Of a DNA stretch of 25,150 bases, positions 22,666 to 25,150 are shown piece after piece. A program made the position numbers and the translations under genes. Each line of letters opens with the position of its first letter. Position 1 is the stretch's first letter. Origin of the DNA: Bacteroidales bacterium UBA3824 (GTDB lineage: Bacteria > Bacteroidota > Bacteroidia > Bacteroidales > UBA3824); the NCBI GenBank assembly GCA_002393195.1, contig DGIK01000206.1, positions 215 to 25,364 on the forward strand, in the 5' to 3' direction. The notes beneath the pieces were generated by a model. The model saw only the letters and a list, made by a program, of their open reading frames with translations. It had not been told where the DNA came from and did no database searches.

Positions 22666-25132
22666 TATCATACAAATTGGATTCCATCATTGCGCGTACT
22701 ACCTTTATTTCTCCGTATGTGCAACCGCTCACGCCTTCCAAGACGCTCTTGTCGGTGGCGTTGGGGTTTTCGAGGATATGCATCTTGATGCGCTCGATGA
22801 CATCCTTTTTCATCAGACGGAATGGATCCACTTCGCCTTTTGCAACATAATCCGCCAAATGTCCCATTATAGTTGCAGGGGTCAATTTGCGCTCCGACGC
22901 TATCTCGGCGACAGTCTTGCCGTTGTTATAAAGATAATACGACTTTTCGGCTGTACTAAGGCTCTCATATTCAGCCTCTTTCATTTGAGAATCGGCATCA
23001 AAGAGCGGACTATTAGCATTGCCAATATGAGGCAGCAATATTTTCAAAATCTCCGCAATATACGGTTTGCCTTTGCCTTTCATACCCGTAATCGACATCA
23101 AATCCTTGACTGACGACGGTTTTTTGTTGGATATTTCCAACAGCGTCTTGGTGGCAACGACGTCGGTGGACTTCATGTTGAGGTTGTCAGCCTTGTCCTT
23201 GCGCCATTGCACGAGTTCGTTGTAGAGTTCGGGATTGTTGGATATGTACTTGGACGTTACAGACGACGCATTGGGCTGCACACGCGAAAGTTTGGCACTG
23301 CCGCCGCCAGCCTCCTTGCTCAATTCCAACGATATTTCGGCTTTCAAAGTCAAGTAACGCTTGATGCTAAATTCATCTTTGAGACTGAAAAGGATGTTTT
23401 TTTTGAGGTCAAAATTGTAAGTGAGCGATTGGTAAGTCTCCAACAATTTGGCTTTCTTGGTCTTGTCGTCGCAATCGAAGGCAAATGTTTTGATGACGGG
23501 TTCGAGCAGGGTCTGCATCTTGTCGAGGTAATAGGCGCAACCTTTTTGGATGCGTTGGACGAGAGCCGGCTCTTTTTCCACGTCGGGCGTCGCGCTGTAA
23601 CTGCTGCGGATAGCGTTCATAAATTTGACCGACACCGCCATCAACTGCGAAAATACAATGGAATCCAACCCGCTGAAAGCCATCTTGTTGCCCATCACCG
23701 ACGACGAATACAATGTCAAAAATCGGTGCATACCTTGCAGGTCGTTGTAAATGGCGTTGAAATCAAACAACTCCGTAACAATGTCAAAAAAATACTCCCT
23801 CTTGTCGGCACACAATACCGACTGATTGGGCATATTTTGCTCCACCATCTCGGCGAAACTCCTCACCTGCGGGTCGCTGATGACGTCGCCCGCCGACAAT
23901 GGACGCAGCAACACAAGCCCTTCCAACGTCCTGCAACGCGACAGAGCCACATAGACCTGTCCGTGAGCAAAACTATTGGCGGCATCTATCATCAAGTGGT
24001 CGAAGGTCAATCCCTGACTTTTATGTATGGTAACAGCCCACGCAATGCGGAGCGGTATCTGCGTAAAAGTGCCGATGACAGTCTCCTTGATTTCCTTGGT
24101 TTCGGGGGCAATGTCGTATTTGGTGTTTTCCCATACCATCGCGCCTACATGAATATCGCCGTCCTCGCCATTGCAACGCACATATACCCCGTCGTCGTCA
24201 AAACCTGTAACTCGCCCAATCTTGCCATTATAAAAAAGGTGGTCGAATGACGTGTCGTTTTTGAGAAACATCACCACGGCATCCTTTTTCAAGATGAGAT
24301 TTTTTTCGACAGGGTACGACGATTCGGGAAATTCGCCCTTAATCTGAGCGGCATATTCACGTTGCTCCGTCTCCAACCCAAGCAAATGCGTCTGATTAAT
24401 GGAATCTGCCTGACGGTTGGTGGTAACGAGCGTAACGATGTCCTCGCCATTAGGCGGCTGATAATTAGGCATATAACGCGAATTGAGGGCGTTGATGGTA
24501 TTGGCATCCACCCTACCCTCGCGGATATTGTTCAATAGCGTGATGAAAGTGCTGTCGGTCTGCCGGAACACGTGGTCGAGTTCTATGCAGACATACGAGG
24601 TCTTCCGCCACGCAATGCTGCCGAAAAAGTAATACGAATCGTAATACGGACGCAAAATTTCCTCGTCTTCGGGACGGATGACCGGCGAGAGTTGCTGCAT
24701 ATCGCCAATCAATAGCAATTGCACCCCGCCAAAAGGCTTGTTGCTGCGACGATAACGCCTAAGCACCTGATCCACAGAATCGAGCAAATCGGCACGCACC
24801 ATCGAAATCTCGTCGATGACAAGGAGTTCGAGGGTCTTGATGACGCTGATTTTGCGATTGTTCATCGCGTTTTTGCTTTCGAGGGGCGATTCTGGCGTCC
24901 TCGGTCCAAATGGCAATTGGAAAAACGAGTGCAAAGTAACCCCGCCCGCATTGACCGCCGCCACGCCCGTAGGCGAGGTTACAACCATACGCTTTGGGCA
25001 GGTTCTGCGCAATTTTTTGAGGAAAGTGGTCTTTCCCGTGCCAGCCTTGCCCGTCAAGAAAACATTGCGCCCAGTGTAATACACGTAGTCGAATGCGAGT
25101 TGAAGCCTTTCGTTCTCCTGATAGTCCTCCAT
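22661..25132 (-). CDS. Pif1-like superfamily 1 helicase with HRDC and HTH tails (823 aa)
   Basis: A DNA helicase of the Pif1/RecD2-like group. Visible motifs are Walker A GKAGTGKTT (28-36), the Pif1-type Ia stretch SPTGVAAVNAGGVTLHSFF (53-71), Walker B LLVIDEISMV (103-112), the glutamine motif IGDMQQLSPV, motif V IHKSQGLTFDHLMID and motif VI YVALSRCRTLEGLVLL. The C-terminus adds an HRDC-like domain (about 630-710) and a helix-turn-helix tail (VAEIASERKLTPATIMGHLA, about 745-765), a layout common in Bacteroidota. It should unwind DNA, including structured or G-quadruplex DNA, during replication and repair. The start codon is 18 bases from the window end, so its promoter is not visible. It heads a likely same-strand run with the amidase and receptor genes. 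Confidence 0.93.
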   Translation of the reverse strand: MEDYQENERLQLAFDYVYYTGRNVFLTGKAGTGKTTFLKKLRRTCPKRMVVTSPTGVAAVNAGGVTLHSFFQLPFGPRTPESPLESKNAMNNRKISVIKTLELLVIDEISMVRADLLDSVDQVLRRYRRSNKPFGGVQLLLIGDMQQLSPVIRPEDEEILRPYYDSYYFFGSIAWRKTSYVCIELDHVFRQTDSTFITLLNNIREGRVDANTINALNSRYMPNYQPPNGEDIVTLVTTNRQADSINQTHLLGLETEQREYAAQIKGEFPESSYPVEKNLILKKDAVVMFLKNDTSFDHLFYNGKIGRVTGFDDDGVYVRCNGEDGDIHVGAMVWENTKYDIAPETKEIKETVIGTFTQIPLRIAWAVTIHKSQGLTFDHLMIDAANSFAHGQVYVALSRCRTLEGLVLLRPLSAGDVISDPQVRSFAEMVEQNMPNQSVLCADKREYFFDIVTELFDFNAIYNDLQGMHRFLTLYSSSVMGNKMAFSGLDSIVFSQLMAVSVKFMNAIRSSYSATPDVEKEPALVQRIQKGCAYYLDKMQTLLEPVIKTFAFDCDDKTKKAKLLETYQSLTYNFDLKKNILFSLKDEFSIKRYLTLKAEISLELSKEAGGGSAKLSRVQPNASSVTSKYISNNPELYNELVQWRKDKADNLNMKSTDVVATKTLLEISNKKPSSVKDLMSITGMKGKGKPYIAEILKILLPHIGNANSPLFDADSQMKEAEYESLSTAEKSYYLYNNGKTVAEIASERKLTPATIMGHLADYVAKGEVDPFRLMKKDVIERIKMHILENPNATDKSVLEGVSGCTYGEIKVVRAMMESNLYDS

Positions 25133-25150
25133 TTAATTCATTAGTATTAT

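Noticed and set aside
23207..24250. 347-residue plus-strand open frame opposite the helicase
   Set aside because: It is antisense to conserved helicase motifs; composition and lack of a promoter indicate a shadow.

Overview
The window looks like a chromosomal stretch of a Bacteroidota bacterium, most likely a member of the Bacteroidales. Promoters carry the Bacteroidota -7 signature TAnnTTTG (at 627, 7710, 11729 on the minus strand, 11790, 16125 and 17969). The housekeeping genes are also of the Bacteroidota type: a pyrophosphate-dependent phosphofructokinase, a ParC of the HPHGDASIGDAL type, TypA/BipA, and a Pif1-like helicase with HRDC and helix-turn-helix tails. Shine-Dalgarno sequences are mostly absent, with one clear exception before the PIN-domain gene.

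Layout. (1) 2-388 is the 3' end of the phosphofructokinase gene, closed by a terminator. (2) 572-7755 is a tightly coupled, AT-rich five-gene operon that alternates three large Sel1-repeat proteins with two unrecognised proteins sharing a C-terminal domain (Sel1-X1-Sel1-X2-Sel1). (3) 7654-9560 is a second operon: an unrecognised 265-residue protein, a viperin-like radical SAM enzyme whose start lies 62 bases inside the preceding gene, and a 51-residue acidic protein. (4) 9656-10015 is a 360-bp element with 36-bp terminal inverted repeats, resembling a MITE. (5) 10116-11695 holds a small surface-type lipoprotein, a Dabb-domain protein and a PIN-toxin/antitoxin-like pair. (6) 11832-14483 is parC. 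(7) 14490-17788 holds two head-to-head paralogues of the AAA-ATPase plus PD-(D/E)XK family. (8) 18004-25132 holds typA, a chemoreceptor-like protein, a nitrilase-family amidase and the Pif1-like helicase.

The most interesting signal links regions 2 and 3. The promoters of the Sel1 operon and of the viperin-like operon share a layout: GTCTAA-N5-GTCTAA tandem boxes with an 11-bp period, then TTACAAAAAA, then a TAnnTTTG element, at nearly the same spacings (second box to -7 element 44 and 45 bp), and 14 of 16 matching bases from the TTTG onward. This suggests one regulator controls both operons. Because viperins make antiviral nucleotide chain terminators, I propose that 0.57-9.6 kb is an accessory, possibly antiphage, island in which the Sel1/X operon is an undescribed companion system. 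The shared promoter layout is seen directly; the defence role is inference.

The remaining genes are largely core functions (DNA topology, ribosome-associated GTPase, helicase) mixed with common accessory genes (toxin-antitoxin, AAA/nuclease paralogues). I saw no tRNA, rRNA, CRISPR array or full insertion sequence.
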